Positions 41,613 to 50,895 are shown, counted from the stretch's first letter. The stretch is DNA of 64,000 nt from Candidatus Leptofilum proximum (GCA_016710325.1 JADJXK010000002.1:2480001-2544000); one strand, 5' to 3'. Notes: generated by a model from the sequence alone, not told the origin. Numbers and translations: made by a program.

Positions 41613-43058
41613 TTAATTCACTGTACCAAACTGCTCTCCTGGCCTCGGCTTCCCCTCCTCTCGGGCGCGGTGATGTCGGCTTCTATTACTTTCCGCCTCC
41701 TTTCCCGCCGACGTCACCGCCGCCCACGCTTCCGGCGACAAGCTGTGATACAGCGTCGAGAGTATTTCCGAGATTTCTGTTTCAGTGTGTCCCGAATGGT
41801 GCCGCAGCCAGGTGATGATGTTCCAACGATACCGTCTGTCAAACCAGTGGGTGAACAGTTCGGGGATTTTGAGCATCGTGTTGCGGCTGGGACGCACACG
41901 ACTATTGAACGTATCAAGCTTCGGAATCTCACCTTCCGCATCTATCTGGCGCTGCCGCTCGGTAACCATGACGCAGATGTTGCACAAAGTACTGGCATAC
42001 ATGCGCGGCGACTTCATCTTGCGGTACAGCTGTAATTCATCCTCAGTCGGTACTGGTGCAGCCAGCAGCTGCTGCCCCACCGGGTCCTCCGGGTCGGCAA
42101 CCGCCTCGCTTAAGGATTCACCCGCCGCAACCTCAGGTTCATCAATCGGTCCAAAGCTGTTCTCCTGGTGCAGCCGGTCTTTGCCTTCGGTGGCCTGTAC
42201 CTGCCACTCTGCTAGCGGCTGATCTTCAGACGCCTCGGCAGTTGGGGGTGGCGACTGTGTGGCTGTCTCGACAGCGACAATTTCTTCCCAGGTGTCTTCG
42301 ATGACGGGTAACTGGGTAGCCGCCTCCAGCCCCCCATCCTCTGCGGCACAATGCATTGTCACGCATTCTGCTGCCGTTACTATTTCAGGAAACGGCCGTT
42401 CCTGCTGCGCCTCACCTTCAGGTTTGGCGGTCACAGGCGTTTCCCCTTTCACGGGGGCGACGGGTGGGTCATTGGGCTGAAGCACCCTATGCAGTAAATC
42501 CATGTATCGGTCCAGCACATCATACAGCTGACTCAGGGCCTCTAGAGAAGCAGAGTCTGTCCAGCCAAGGAAGAGGCGCAGTATGGTTTGCGCCGGGGAT
42601 ATCTCAGCAAAGTGCAGCCGTGCCAGGAGCAAATCCTCTGGATATACCTCCGGGTCCGGTAGGTCAATGCAGGGCGTTTGACCCTGCGTCGAGTAAAACA
42701 GCTCCAGCACCACTTCATCAATGGATTGCTCATCGCGGTGCAGATGACGAAACAGTTGGATGTGCCGGCCCACCTTGTCCATGAAACGCGTCACTGGATT
42801 AGTTGACCCCACCAGATAGCCGCAGCGCCACAGGAAGGTAGCCATGGTATAGCTGGAAACCCGACAGACAGAGAGCATCGTGTTGGGCACCCGAAAAGCT
42901 ACGGTGTGCCCATAGGGAACTAGAATGGCTTTTTTATCAATAAGCAAAGCAAACAACTGTAGGGCTTGCTCCCGGTGGCAGGGCAGGACAAAGTCCAGTC
43001 GGTCCTGGGCGGGCGCTGAGCGGCCCAGTGTGTAACAGTTAAAATAACGTTCTCTCAT
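41613..43058 (-). CDS. Element protein of unknown function (481 aa)
   Basis: Start MRERYFNCYTLG, with GGAGTAAAA before ATG. The ordered N-terminal half (about 1-215) has regions such as FVLPCHREQALQLFALLIDKKAILVPYGH. An acidic Pro/Glu-rich linker (about 220-360) and a basic C-terminal segment (KSPRMYASTLCNICVMVTERQRQI, WLRHHSGHTETEISEILSTLYHSL) follow, the latter possibly helix-turn-helix. I do not recognise a family. Position next to the coupling-protein-like gene suggests a mobilization or regulatory role. Confidence 0.7.
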   Translation of the reverse strand: MRERYFNCYTLGRSAPAQDRLDFVLPCHREQALQLFALLIDKKAILVPYGHTVAFRVPNTMLSVCRVSSYTMATFLWRCGYLVGSTNPVTRFMDKVGRHIQLFRHLHRDEQSIDEVVLELFYSTQGQTPCIDLPDPEVYPEDLLLARLHFAEISPAQTILRLFLGWTDSASLEALSQLYDVLDRYMDLLHRVLQPNDPPVAPVKGETPVTAKPEGEAQQERPFPEIVTAAECVTMHCAAEDGGLEAATQLPVIEDTWEEIVAVETATQSPPPTAEASEDQPLAEWQVQATEGKDRLHQENSFGPIDEPEVAAGESLSEAVADPEDPVGQQLLAAPVPTEDELQLYRKMKSPRMYASTLCNICVMVTERQRQIDAEGEIPKLDTFNSRVRPSRNTMLKIPELFTHWFDRRYRWNIITWLRHHSGHTETEISEILSTLYHSLSPEAWAAVTSAGKEAESNRSRHHRAREEGKPRPGEQFGTVN

Positions 43059-43149
43059 TTTTACTCCAAAAGAATAGGGTGGGCAGGCAAGCACCTGCTC
43101 CCCGGCATCTGGCCCAACCAGACACCGTGGAAGCAGATGCTATTCGTCC

Positions 43150-44787
43150 CTACCGGTAGCGGGAACGCGCCACGTTCAGTGATTGTTCTGACGCTTCCTC
43201 CGCTTCTGTTGAGGGTTCAGGCTCTTTAGCCGGTGCGGCAGCCGAAAAACTGGTGAATGGTCCGGCGGAGTCGTCACCGGTTTTTTCGGCACCAGTTTCT
43301 TTGGTAGCAGGATCTCGACCAACGGCCGTTTCGTCCCTCTCGTTTTCTCCTTCAGCGTCTTTAGCCGGGATGGGTATGGCCCCGTTGGCCATCAGGAACT
43401 CCGCCATCTTTCGGGTCAAATCTGGCAGGTCGGGCAGCCACTGGTCGTAGCGTCTGGGCACGGTCTCAGCCGCAGGCGGCAGCGGCGGTTGGCGCTGCGG
43501 GAAATCTTCCGGCAGCTGCACCGGTTGGCCAATCACCACATACGGCCGTCCCCGCTCGGTTACCAAGAGCAGCTGGTCCTCTGGCCAGGCGAGTATCTCT
43601 TCGGGCGTCAGCTCCGGCATGGCCTCGCCAGCGGAGGTCAGGCGGGTGCCATAACGGGTGGCTATGTACACGGCCGTCTCCCGGTCGCGTGGCGCATACC
43701 AGAGCTGGTGGGCAAACTGAGCCGACAGCGTGGCCCCAGAGTCAGTTGGTGTCAGGGCATCCAGGGCAGTGAGCGAAGATGCAGTCAGGATAACCGCAAT
43801 GCCAAAATCTGCTGCTGTGGCCAGGAACTGAGCAAAGTGCGGCAGCCGGCTGGCCAGATTGGAATCCAGCACAAGCAGCAGCGGCTTGCTGAGGCCATAG
43901 GTCTGGTGGGCGACGAGCTGGCTGTTCACCACTGCCGCCACCAGGCCCGCCATTTCGGCTAGCTTAGTGGCGGGATAGGTGAGGTACAGCGTGCTTTGCT
44001 CGCGATACCAACTTTCAGGGATCACGTCCTTTTTGTCTTCGGGCATGGCAAAGAGGGTATACGCTTCCTGGTAGCGCCATAGCTGCTGGCTAAACCAGGC
44101 AAATGCCTGCACCGTGGCCGCATCGTAAATGGCCAGCTGGGGCGGCTGCCCTTTGGTGAAGTGGCGCACGTGCAGCCGCGCTTCCGGCACCGTTTCCAGA
44201 GCCGCCAGGGCGGTGAGCATGTCGGTCAGGGCCATGTCCAGGAGCAGCTGGAACGGATTGCGCTTGGTAGCTGTGCCGTACAGACCTACAGCACAGATGA
44301 GGGAGATGGCACGGTCCCGATACGCGTCTGCGGCTGGCGCTGCCTGCGCTTCTGGTGGCATGAGGAACTGGTGCAGTTGGAACGCGACTTCAGGGAGCCA
44401 GAGACGCAGCAAGGGATAAGCTCGCAGGCGGTAGCCAGGGAGCGTATACACCGCGCCTTTATCCTTTTGACGGATGGCGCCCGTTTGCCGGTACAGCTGG
44501 CCATCCGGGTCAACTACCAGCGCTGACCCAGGCCAGTGCGTTAAGGTAAGACAGAGCTGCTCGCGCCAGGGACGGTCTGGGGGAGAGACGATCAGCAGAT
44601 GCCCCCGTTTATCGGCCATGGTGTACACGGTGGGCATAGTGCCATGAGAGACGCGCAGGCGAGCCAGGGGCATTTCGCCGCTGTCGGGCAGGCGGGTAGC
44701 GGCTTCGTTGGCCATCAGCCGTCCCTGGTCAAGCCGATGCCGCTTTTGCTGGCGGGTGCGCCGCCAGGCTTTGATGAAGGTTTGCAT
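43150..44787 (-). CDS. VirD4/TraG-like coupling protein with degenerate P-loop
   Basis: 545 residues. The layout follows VirD4/TraG proteins: GHLLIVSPPDRPWREQL stands where the Walker A loop should be. WPGSALVVDPDGQLYRQTGA matches the DPKGELY segment, and KPLLLVLDSNLASRLPHFAQFLATA matches Walker B. FGIAVILTASSLTALD and YAPRDRETAVYIATRYGTR match the C-terminal motifs. The P-loop lysine and the Walker B glutamate are missing, so ATP hydrolysis is doubtful. The C-terminal 75 residues are a disordered acidic tail. The start at 44787 gives GGAG 12 nt upstream; an ATG at 44799 sits directly on the RBS. No N-terminal membrane anchor. Confidence 0.7.
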   Translation of the reverse strand: MQTFIKAWRRTRQQKRHRLDQGRLMANEAATRLPDSGEMPLARLRVSHGTMPTVYTMADKRGHLLIVSPPDRPWREQLCLTLTHWPGSALVVDPDGQLYRQTGAIRQKDKGAVYTLPGYRLRAYPLLRLWLPEVAFQLHQFLMPPEAQAAPAADAYRDRAISLICAVGLYGTATKRNPFQLLLDMALTDMLTALAALETVPEARLHVRHFTKGQPPQLAIYDAATVQAFAWFSQQLWRYQEAYTLFAMPEDKKDVIPESWYREQSTLYLTYPATKLAEMAGLVAAVVNSQLVAHQTYGLSKPLLLVLDSNLASRLPHFAQFLATAADFGIAVILTASSLTALDALTPTDSGATLSAQFAHQLWYAPRDRETAVYIATRYGTRLTSAGEAMPELTPEEILAWPEDQLLLVTERGRPYVVIGQPVQLPEDFPQRQPPLPPAAETVPRRYDQWLPDLPDLTRKMAEFLMANGAIPIPAKDAEGENERDETAVGRDPATKETGAEKTGDDSAGPFTSFSAAAPAKEPEPSTEAEEASEQSLNVARSRYR

Positions 44788-44803
44788 GTTTTTCTGCATC
44801 TCC

Positions 44804-45556
44804 TTACAGCTCCATGCCCCAGCTTGGCGCTGGTGTGTATTCGAGAGTGGGTTCTGCGCTCTCTGCTTCCAGCTGATCGCCCAGGTGAGCCGCTTGCCCG
44901 AGTGTCGCACCATCCTGCTCTAAAGCGTTTTGCTGCTGATCGTGGTTTGCTTCCTGCAGCACCTGGTTGCTTCGCGGCGGCTTGCCCGCTGCATCTTCAT
45001 GCTCCAGACCTGCGCCTTGCTGCAATGCGGCCGCTTTTGTTTGCTCTAGAGCTGCTTCCTGCTGCATTTCCTGTGCACTGGCCTGCTCGCGTTCCAGCGC
45101 CTGGCGCACCGCCCGCCACCAGGATTGAAACGCCTCCGACTTGATCTGAACCGGCTGGTTGCCAAAGGCGAGCGCGTGGGCGTGGGGATACCGGGAGTCG
45201 TCATGGGCGATGAGGCGCCACTCGTTAAAGAGCGGGCCACCGGCAGCCATCGCCTGGTTGAACGCCTCTTCCGTAAGCTGGGTGTCCTTGACGGAGAGGA
45301 TGAACTGGTAGGTCATCTCGTGGCTCATGCCCTGCTGCCGCACCCATTGCAGCACTTCTTCGTGACTGCAAGGCCGTCCCGCCTGGTCCAGCCATTGGCC
45401 CCGCGGCGAGCGTTGTTCCTGCTCTTTCTCCCGGCCGCGACCCAGGGCAAAGTATTGCGCCAGCTTGCGCGCCTTGGTGGCCGAGCGGCGGCCTGACGGC
45501 GTGCGGTTGGACAGCCAGTCCATTCGTACGATGTTGGTAGCTTTAGATTTACTCAT
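44804..45556 (-). CDS. HUH-type relaxase (mobilization nuclease)
   Basis: 250 residues. The metal-binding three-histidine motif is clear in HDDSRYPHAHAL (H118, H125, H127), preceded by MTYQFILSVKD, as in MobA/VirD2-like relaxases. A candidate catalytic tyrosine is Y35 in KLAQYFALGRG. The Gln/Glu/Ala-rich C-terminal third looks disordered or coiled. GAGGAGGTGGAAACAG precedes the ATG. It overlaps the MobC-like gene by 8 nt, as expected for a mob operon. Confidence 0.8.
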   Translation of the reverse strand: MSKSKATNIVRMDWLSNRTPSGRRSATKARKLAQYFALGRGREKEQEQRSPRGQWLDQAGRPCSHEEVLQWVRQQGMSHEMTYQFILSVKDTQLTEEAFNQAMAAGGPLFNEWRLIAHDDSRYPHAHALAFGNQPVQIKSEAFQSWWRAVRQALEREQASAQEMQQEAALEQTKAAALQQGAGLEHEDAAGKPPRSNQVLQEANHDQQQNALEQDGATLGQAAHLGDQLEAESAEPTLEYTPAPSWGMEL

Positions 45557-46085
45557 CTGTTTCCACCTCCTCATCCGAGATGACGTCTACTGCATCCCCT
45601 TGCAGCTGCTGGACCAGCTCCCGCAGCGGCTTGCGCAGCAGGGCACGCTGCCGCCCGCGGGCAACGGTGCGCATATCTTTGTAGACGGCCCGGATACGGC
45701 CGTCACGGGTGGTGCGGTCACCCTGGCCCACCTGCATCACGTCCTCGAAGTTTTGTGGATGGTCTGTCGCCTCCTGGCGAATCTGCTGGAGCAGCAGCAT
45801 GGTGGTCAGCTCATGGGCCATGGCCGCTTCGGCCGAGGCCAGCAGCCCCAGCTTGGCAATCCGGTTGAACTGCCGCTCCATGCCGCGCTCCACGCTGCTG
45901 TGGATGAGGGGGATGAGCAGGGCGGTGAGGTCCGCTTCCATACCGATGAGCGCCAGGGTCTCGATGGCGGCGCTGAAGGTCATCTGATGTGTTTTGGCAA
46001 AGGTTTGAATCTGGGCCCGACCGGCGTCGGTCAGGGTGATCGTTTTCTTGCGGGTGACCCCGCTGCGTTCTTGTACGTTTAACAT
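45549..46085 (-). CDS. MobC-like relaxosome accessory protein
   Basis: 178 residues. N-terminal RHH-like block KKTITLTDAGRAQIQTFAKTHQMTFSAAIETLALIGME, a helical middle and an acidic end. It probably binds oriT and assists the relaxase encoded by the overlapping downstream gene. Start at 46085 (GGAGAACAAC before ATG). Confidence 0.65.
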   Translation of the reverse strand: MLNVQERSGVTRKKTITLTDAGRAQIQTFAKTHQMTFSAAIETLALIGMEADLTALLIPLIHSSVERGMERQFNRIAKLGLLASAEAAMAHELTTMLLLQQIRQEATDHPQNFEDVMQVGQGDRTTRDGRIRAVYKDMRTVARGRQRALLRKPLRELVQQLQGDAVDVISDEEVETDE

Positions 46086-46271
46086 GTTGTTCTCCATGCG
46101 TTTGGCACCAAGGCGTATGCCCGGTGGTTTTCTAGAAGTTGATGGGGGGGCACCCAAACAGGCTGCGGCTGAATTCAGCGGCGAGCAGCCACTGACCATA
46201 GAGAGGCAGAACAAACTGCCCGGCAGCGGCCGTTACCCGTGGGTGACACTTCTTGAGGAAACGATGGAGAA

Positions 46272-46787
46272 CTAGGGATCGAGCAGGAGGTTGGCCTGCT
46301 GGAACAAAGCCAGAGGGGCTTTACCGGCAGACCAGATGCCTGGCGGGCGGTGGCTCAGACGGGCTTGCAGCTGCCGCCAGAAAGCGGCAATTTTGGCCTG
46401 CGTCTGTTTTTGCGTGGTGCTCAGCCGCAGGCTGAGACCAGACACAGCGGCGGCCAGGTACCATCCGGCGCGGCGGAGTTTACCGGTAAAGAGATGGAGG
46501 ACTTTGAGGGCTATACGCCAGGCGACGTATTGGCTGATGCCGAAGATGCTGTACAGCGAGAGCAGGAAAGCCAGCAGGAAAATGAACTCATCAGTCAGGC
46601 TGAGTAAATGCAGCCAGGAAATGGCGTGGATGGTTAGCAGGGAAACAAGAATGAGGAGAGAGAGGACGGCCAGCAGCGCCAGCAAAATGGCGGCGGCGGC
46701 CTCGCGCATGTTGGTAAGAATCTGCGCCAGCCGTCGCTGGTTTTCTTTACGGAAAATGGTTTTCCAGGTGAGTGCCAGTGTGAGCAT
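46272..46787 (-). CDS. Membrane protein of the mobile element
   Basis: 171 residues. Strongly hydrophobic helices (about 30-60 and 65-90), a possible amphipathic segment, then a basic C-terminus. AAAGGATTCC precedes the ATG. It heads the mob block (gene, mobC, relaxase, coupling-like protein) on one strand, so it may anchor the relaxosome; no family recognised. Confidence 0.65.
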   Translation of the reverse strand: MLTLALTWKTIFRKENQRRLAQILTNMREAAAAILLALLAVLSLLILVSLLTIHAISWLHLLSLTDEFIFLLAFLLSLYSIFGISQYVAWRIALKVLHLFTGKLRRAGWYLAAAVSGLSLRLSTTQKQTQAKIAAFWRQLQARLSHRPPGIWSAGKAPLALFQQANLLLDP

Positions 46788-47014
46788 GGAATCCTTTTAA
46801 GATGCACCCGTACAATTACGGGCAAAAATATGCCACAAACCTTAAAAACGGGCAACTTTTACGTCCACACATTTTTTACCGCCTGATGTTCTTAACCAGA
46901 TGTGATTTACACCAAAACCCCGGACGTACAATCTCCTGGACGTCAAAATCCTGCGCAGTAGCAGGATGATGCCGTGTGCTGCTAAGTGCCACTCGCTTGT
47001 TACTCAGGCACGAA

Positions 47015-47117
47015 GATTGTGATCATCATGGCCGCCAAAGATTATGATCCTCCCTTGTTGTCGCGATTTAGGCCGTTTTTTGGTCGTGATCATAATCCCG
47101 CCAGGGACATAATCTTT
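47015..47117. repeat. Clustered inverted repeats, candidate oriT
   Basis: GATTATGATC (47040-47049) is inverted as GATCATAATC (47088-47097). AAAGATTATG (47037-47046) is inverted as CATAATCTTT (47108-47117), and GATTGTGATC occurs at 47015-47024. They lie in the 710-bp gene-free stretch (46788-47500) upstream of the mob genes, where an origin of transfer would be expected. Confidence 0.55.
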
Positions 47118-47276
47118 TGTATCAGGCTGTACGCGAAGCGGCAAAGGGGTCAGCACATCCAAGCCTTTAGGCAAACTCCTTTTGGGCCTTAGAGCACCAA
47201 CTAAATAGAGTGCGTTTCGTTAGCCGTCTTTTCTTTTGCCCTACAAACCAACCGAGGGGCGGCGGGCGGGCATGGC

Positions 47277-47311
47277 CGAAGGCAGCGCCTTCGATTGCGG
47301 GCACAGCCCGC
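47277..47311. repeat. Two adjacent GC-rich mini-hairpins
   Basis: CGAAGGC-AGC-GCCTTCG (47277-47293) and GCGGGC-ACA-GCCCGC (47297-47311), within a G/C-rich patch of the same gene-free stretch. Possibly part of oriT or a structured RNA. The overlapping short reading frames here do not look like proteins. Confidence 0.5.
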
Positions 47312-47436
47312 GATAAGGGCGGGAGGGCGGGCGTTTTTCCTCGCGCCAGAGGACCACTTTGTTCTTTGGCTTAGGTTGGATTGGCTCCACCCACGTCAAC
47401 CAGAACGAACTGTATCGCTGCGCTCCAAAAAAAGAA

Positions 47437-47472
47437 AGCCCAGCCAGCTCCACAAAGGGAACCAGTTGGGCT
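47437..47472 (-). terminator. Probable terminator of the 47501-48505 gene
   Basis: Minus strand AGCCCA...TGGGCT stem with several mismatches, followed by a TTTCTTTTTTT run. Confidence 0.55.
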
Positions 47473-47500
47473 TGTGCCAATCCATTGGGCCAGTGCTTTG

Positions 47501-48505
47501 CTAGACGCTCAGTGCCGCCAGCTTGCGCTCGACGGCGAAGCTGGCTTCGTACAGCCGTTCTTTGGTTAGGGCGCCAATCGGCCCCAGGTGCATTGCTCGC
47601 AGCAGCTTCTGACCATTGACCTGCCGCATCTTCTGCAGCGACGCTTCTACCTGTCCTGCCCGCTTGCCCGCATTGTGGCTGCGCTGCTTGTAAGTAATGG
47701 TGTAAATGCCATGGGGGAAGATGACCATCTTGCGCACGGCCGTATTCAAGAAAGTTGTGTCCAGCTCCTCAAAGAAAGTAATGCGCATCTGTCCGCGCAG
47801 TTTAACCATCTCCTGATGCATCGGCGAGAGTTGCAAATACGGATTGAGGTGCCGCTTGCGCCAGCCCCAATAGATTTCATACACCTCCTCGAAGCTAAGG
47901 CCGGTGCGCTCCTCAACGTGTTCCCAAGTGTAGTCCCGGCCCAGCAGAGTGATGATGAGCGCTGCCCGATAAAGCTGCTCCGGGTAGAAGTTACCCGACA
48001 TCCCTGCCAGGATGTAGAGAACCTCGCGCAGCGTTTCGCCCTGGTTCAGCCCCGGCGCTGCCAGGCGGCGCAGGACTGTCCATTCCACCGGACGGGGCAC
48101 ACACTCCCAGACTCTGGTTGCGAGCCGGTCTACGGCCGTTTGCGGGTCGTCATCTGTATCCTCAGGAAGGGTATCCGCGAAGTTGAGCACTGAATACCCT
48201 TTCTCAATGCAGGCCAGGGATTTCCAGCCGCCGTTCAAACCACGGATGTGAATCCAGCGGTAGTTCTTCAAGGCAGTGCGAGCAGCGGCATAGGCATAGG
48301 CGGCAGGCTCAGCGGCCAGCTCCAGGAAAGTGATAACGGCCGTTTGCAGCATATCTTCACGGTGCATCTGCCAAACGTAAACGGGGCTATCGGCCAGCGC
48401 TTCACGCACCAGTCCACCGGCGCGCTGGAGCAGCTCTGCCTGGCTCCATTCGGCTGGGGTTATTTCTGCCAAACTGAGATTGGTGTTACAATTTTCATCA
48501 TTCAT
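47501..48505 (-). CDS. Sigma-region-2-like protein, paralogue A
   Basis: 334 residues. The N-terminal part resembles sigma region 2 (MHREDMLQTAVITFLELAA...AYAYAAARTALKNYRWIHIRG). A helical middle follows (LLGRDYTWEHVEERTGLSFEEVYEIYW, HTH-like). The distinctive C-terminal domain has MVIFPHGIYTITYKQRS...GK.AGQV and ends GALTKERLYEASFAVERKLAAL. All three parts are shared with the protein at 50896-52059. It may be a DNA-binding regulator or element-specific sigma-like factor; family not recognised. Weak RBS (GAGGGACCACAAA). Confidence 0.7.
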   Translation of the reverse strand: MNDENCNTNLSLAEITPAEWSQAELLQRAGGLVREALADSPVYVWQMHREDMLQTAVITFLELAAEPAAYAYAAARTALKNYRWIHIRGLNGGWKSLACIEKGYSVLNFADTLPEDTDDDPQTAVDRLATRVWECVPRPVEWTVLRRLAAPGLNQGETLREVLYILAGMSGNFYPEQLYRAALIITLLGRDYTWEHVEERTGLSFEEVYEIYWGWRKRHLNPYLQLSPMHQEMVKLRGQMRITFFEELDTTFLNTAVRKMVIFPHGIYTITYKQRSHNAGKRAGQVEASLQKMRQVNGQKLLRAMHLGPIGALTKERLYEASFAVERKLAALSV

Positions 48506-48539
48506 TTTGTGGTCCCTCGTTGACCATGAAATGGGAAGC

Positions 48540-48564
48540 CGGACAGAGCTGCATACTCTGTCCG
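48540..48564. promoter_or_regulatory. Leader stem-loop upstream of paralogue A
   Basis: CGGACAGAG (48540-48548) and CTCTGTCCG (48556-48564) form a perfect 9-bp stem, 35 nt before the start. No T-run in the sense direction. Confidence 0.5.
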
Positions 48565-48623
48565 ACTTCGTTGTTTATGGGGAACAATCTGCTTGGATAG
48601 CGAGGCTGCTCCGGAAACAAAAC

Positions 48624-48654
48624 GGCGTTGAACTCATCTCTTGAGTCCAACGCC
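48624..48654 (-). terminator. Terminator of the 48717-49217 gene
   Basis: 13-nt arms (48624-48636 and 48642-48654) with one mismatch, followed on the minus strand by GTTTTGTTT. Confidence 0.65.
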
Positions 48655-48716
48655 ATGGCTGTTTGCTGGCGGTTATTTGGTTGTTTTGTTCGATGCGGAG
48701 AGTTGGCTGGCGCTGC

Positions 48717-49217
48717 TTACGGCCGTTGGCCAAAGAGTGCCTTATGGAGCTTTGCATCGTTCTGTGCAATCGTTGCTGGATTTAATTGTGGAGAACGGCC
48801 GTTATTCGTCGTTTCTACCTCTGGCTTGTTAGCTGCCACCTGGTTCGAGCTACCATTTGCTGCTGGCTCACTTGGTGTTTCCTCACGCTGGTCATTGGCT
48901 TGTTTGGCCAGTGGCAAGAGAATGTCATAGCCTGGGCTGCTGGCACTGGCATAGCCGCGACAATACATCGTTTCGCCTGTCTCAGGATGGACCATTTTGT
49001 GAGAGAACCAGAGATCGTTTTGTTTATTTCTTTGCTGCATGGGTACGCCGTGTCGCGGGCAGATGGGCAATCCTTCGGCCGTCAGGATAGGCTCCCGGCT
49101 GGGTGTGTAGCCTCGTGCTGCTAAACGTCGCATCGTGGCCGGCAGTTCTTCAAATGAGACCGGAATACGCAGTTCGTATCCGGTGGGGTGGAAAGCAATA
49201 ATCGTGATTAGGTTCAT
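48717..49217 (-). CDS. Element protein with possible zinc-binding motif (166 aa)
   Basis: N-terminal VSFEELPATMRRLAARGYTPS, then CPRHGVPMQQR...WFSHKMVHPETGETMYCRGY, where two cysteines and histidines could bind zinc. The C-terminal third is low in complexity. AAGGAGTTACAACC precedes the ATG. Function unknown; possibly single-stranded-DNA or recombination related, by context only. Confidence 0.6.
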   Translation of the reverse strand: MNLITIIAFHPTGYELRIPVSFEELPATMRRLAARGYTPSREPILTAEGLPICPRHGVPMQQRNKQNDLWFSHKMVHPETGETMYCRGYASASSPGYDILLPLAKQANDQREETPSEPAANGSSNQVAANKPEVETTNNGRSPQLNPATIAQNDAKLHKALFGQRP

Positions 49218-49296
49218 GGTTGTAACTCCTTGTGTGATTTGGATGTTTTTCCGTTTTGGTTGTTGGTTGGAATTAGTCGTTTTGTGTGACTGTCCA

Positions 49297-50010
49297 TCAC
49301 CGTCCCAAGCTCCAGCTGAACAGCTTTTCCTGGCTAAACGGCCGTTGCTGGGTATAGGCGATGTATGCTTTGTAATGGGTCAGGTGCGCCGGCAGCACCG
49401 GCTGGCCGTTGGCGTACTGAGCGGCTGCAACGCTGGGCACCAGCTCGTGCCGGTTGTTTTGCCCCACGGCCGTCACTGCCCGGCCACGAAAGCGACCGGC
49501 GTGGCTCCGTTTGGGATGAAGCGGTGTCGGTGTCACTCTGGATAGCGGCCAGGCCAGATGACAGGCCAGCCAGTAGGCCAGCAGGTGTTTGCACAGCAGC
49601 TGGTTAGTGAACGCCTCTCCGGCCAACGCCAGCCCCCCGCGCTCGAAGTCTGGACAGTCGCAGGCCAAGGTGCCATCTGGCTGGCGCAGCGGGCGATACT
49701 GATGTTTTGCTTGCCGCTGTGACCGGACCCGCGCCACTTCGTCTGGCTCTGCTGGGTCTGGGTTCAGGACGTGTCCCAATACCAACAGCTCGGCCGCTGC
49801 CCAGGCCCGGCTGGTTGCCTCCGGATATTGCGTGCAGAGATGATCTACGGCCGTAGCCACCTGGGGAAATGCTTCACGCAGGGCATACCGTGTTGCTTCT
49901 TGTTCCCCTTTCGCTCCTGAGCCAAAGCTTTGCTGCTGTTTATCACTGACCGCTACCCAGCCGGGTACGGCCGTGTCGTACCAGATGGCAAATGTGCCTA
50001 TATGTTTCAT
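49297..50010 (-). CDS. SWIM zinc-finger-like protein
   Basis: 237 residues. The pattern LACDCPDFERG...LCKHLLAYWLA is the C-x-C-n-C-x-H arrangement of SWIM domains. Upstream QRQAKHQYRPLRQPDGT fits the usual lead-in strands. SWIM domains bind DNA or proteins. Strong RBS (AGGAGGCAACCG). In the same strand run as radC. Confidence 0.7.
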   Translation of the reverse strand: MKHIGTFAIWYDTAVPGWVAVSDKQQQSFGSGAKGEQEATRYALREAFPQVATAVDHLCTQYPEATSRAWAAAELLVLGHVLNPDPAEPDEVARVRSQRQAKHQYRPLRQPDGTLACDCPDFERGGLALAGEAFTNQLLCKHLLAYWLACHLAWPLSRVTPTPLHPKRSHAGRFRGRAVTAVGQNNRHELVPSVAAAQYANGQPVLPAHLTHYKAYIAYTQQRPFSQEKLFSWSLGR

Positions 50011-50089
50011 CGGTTGCCTCCTATTGTTTTGTCAGGTCGGGCTGTTTATTTGGTTTTGTCTGATTTGTGGGAATAGTTGTCTGGCTGGC

Positions 50090-50821
50090 TCAATCACCGA
50101 AACCGAGGCCGCACTCCTTAAGCGAAACAAAGCGGTTACGTCCCAAGATGATGTGGTCCAGGACCGGAATTGAAAGCATTTCGCCCGTCTTCACCAGACT
50201 CCGCGTAACGTTCACATCTTCAGGGCTCGGCGACGGGTCGGAACTTGGGTGGTTGTGACATACAATGATGGCCGCGGCATTATTGACAATGGCTGGTTTA
50301 AACACCTCGGCTAGGCGCACCACGCTGGTGTTGAGACTGCCCACATACACCGTGGGGATGCCGATAACTCGGTTGCGAGTGTTGAGCAGAATGACGCGCA
50401 GCTGTTCCTGGGTGAGGTTCATCATCTCGTACATCAAGAGATTGGCAGCATCAGCGGGGGAGTGGATTGAAGGCTGTTCACCGGCATCTGCCTGTAGGAC
50501 CCGACGGCCAAGTTCCAGCGCCGCCTGCAAGCGAGCCGCCTGCGCCTGGCCCACGCCGTGCAGCTGCATGAGCTGGGCACGAGTTAACTGCGGCAGCCGG
50601 TGCAGCTGCCCTTCCACCAGGTGCAGAAGCTGGTGAGCCAGCTCCAGCCCGTTTTTAGTCTGGAGGATTGAGGCAATGAGTTCGGCCGGAGAGATTCTGT
50701 CCACACCGGCCCGGTAGAGGCGCTGGAGCGGCTGCTCGGAGTGCGGCATCTCCCGGATGAGACGTGGCGGTGTCTTGGCGTCGGTTTGAAAAAAGGTGAG
50801 ATTGAATGGTTTCTGGTCCAA
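50090..50821 (-). CDS. radC: RadC-family JAB/MPN protein
   Basis: 243 residues. N-terminal HhH-like UPF0758 region (SPAELIASILQTKNGLELAHQLL, LMQLHGVGQAQAARLQAALELG) and the C-terminal JAMM motif CHNHPSSDPSPSPEDVNVT. TTG start with AAGGAGATACACTC. RadC homologues are frequent on mobile elements; the exact function is unresolved and a DNA repair role is doubtful. Confidence 0.92.
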   Translation of the reverse strand: MDQKPFNLTFFQTDAKTPPRLIREMPHSEQPLQRLYRAGVDRISPAELIASILQTKNGLELAHQLLHLVEGQLHRLPQLTRAQLMQLHGVGQAQAARLQAALELGRRVLQADAGEQPSIHSPADAANLLMYEMMNLTQEQLRVILLNTRNRVIGIPTVYVGSLNTSVVRLAEVFKPAIVNNAAAIIVCHNHPSSDPSPSPEDVNVTRSLVKTGEMLSIPVLDHIILGRNRFVSLKECGLGFGD

Positions 50822-50895
50822 GAGTGTATCTCCTTAGCGAAGCAAGAAGACGGCCGTCTGACACAATGGTGCTGTGCCAAACGGCCGTTTCTCAT

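Noticed and set aside
47221..47504. Short frames in the GC-rich patch of the element
   Set aside because: The patch consists of hairpins and G/C runs, frames exist on both strands, and none has an RBS or plausible composition.
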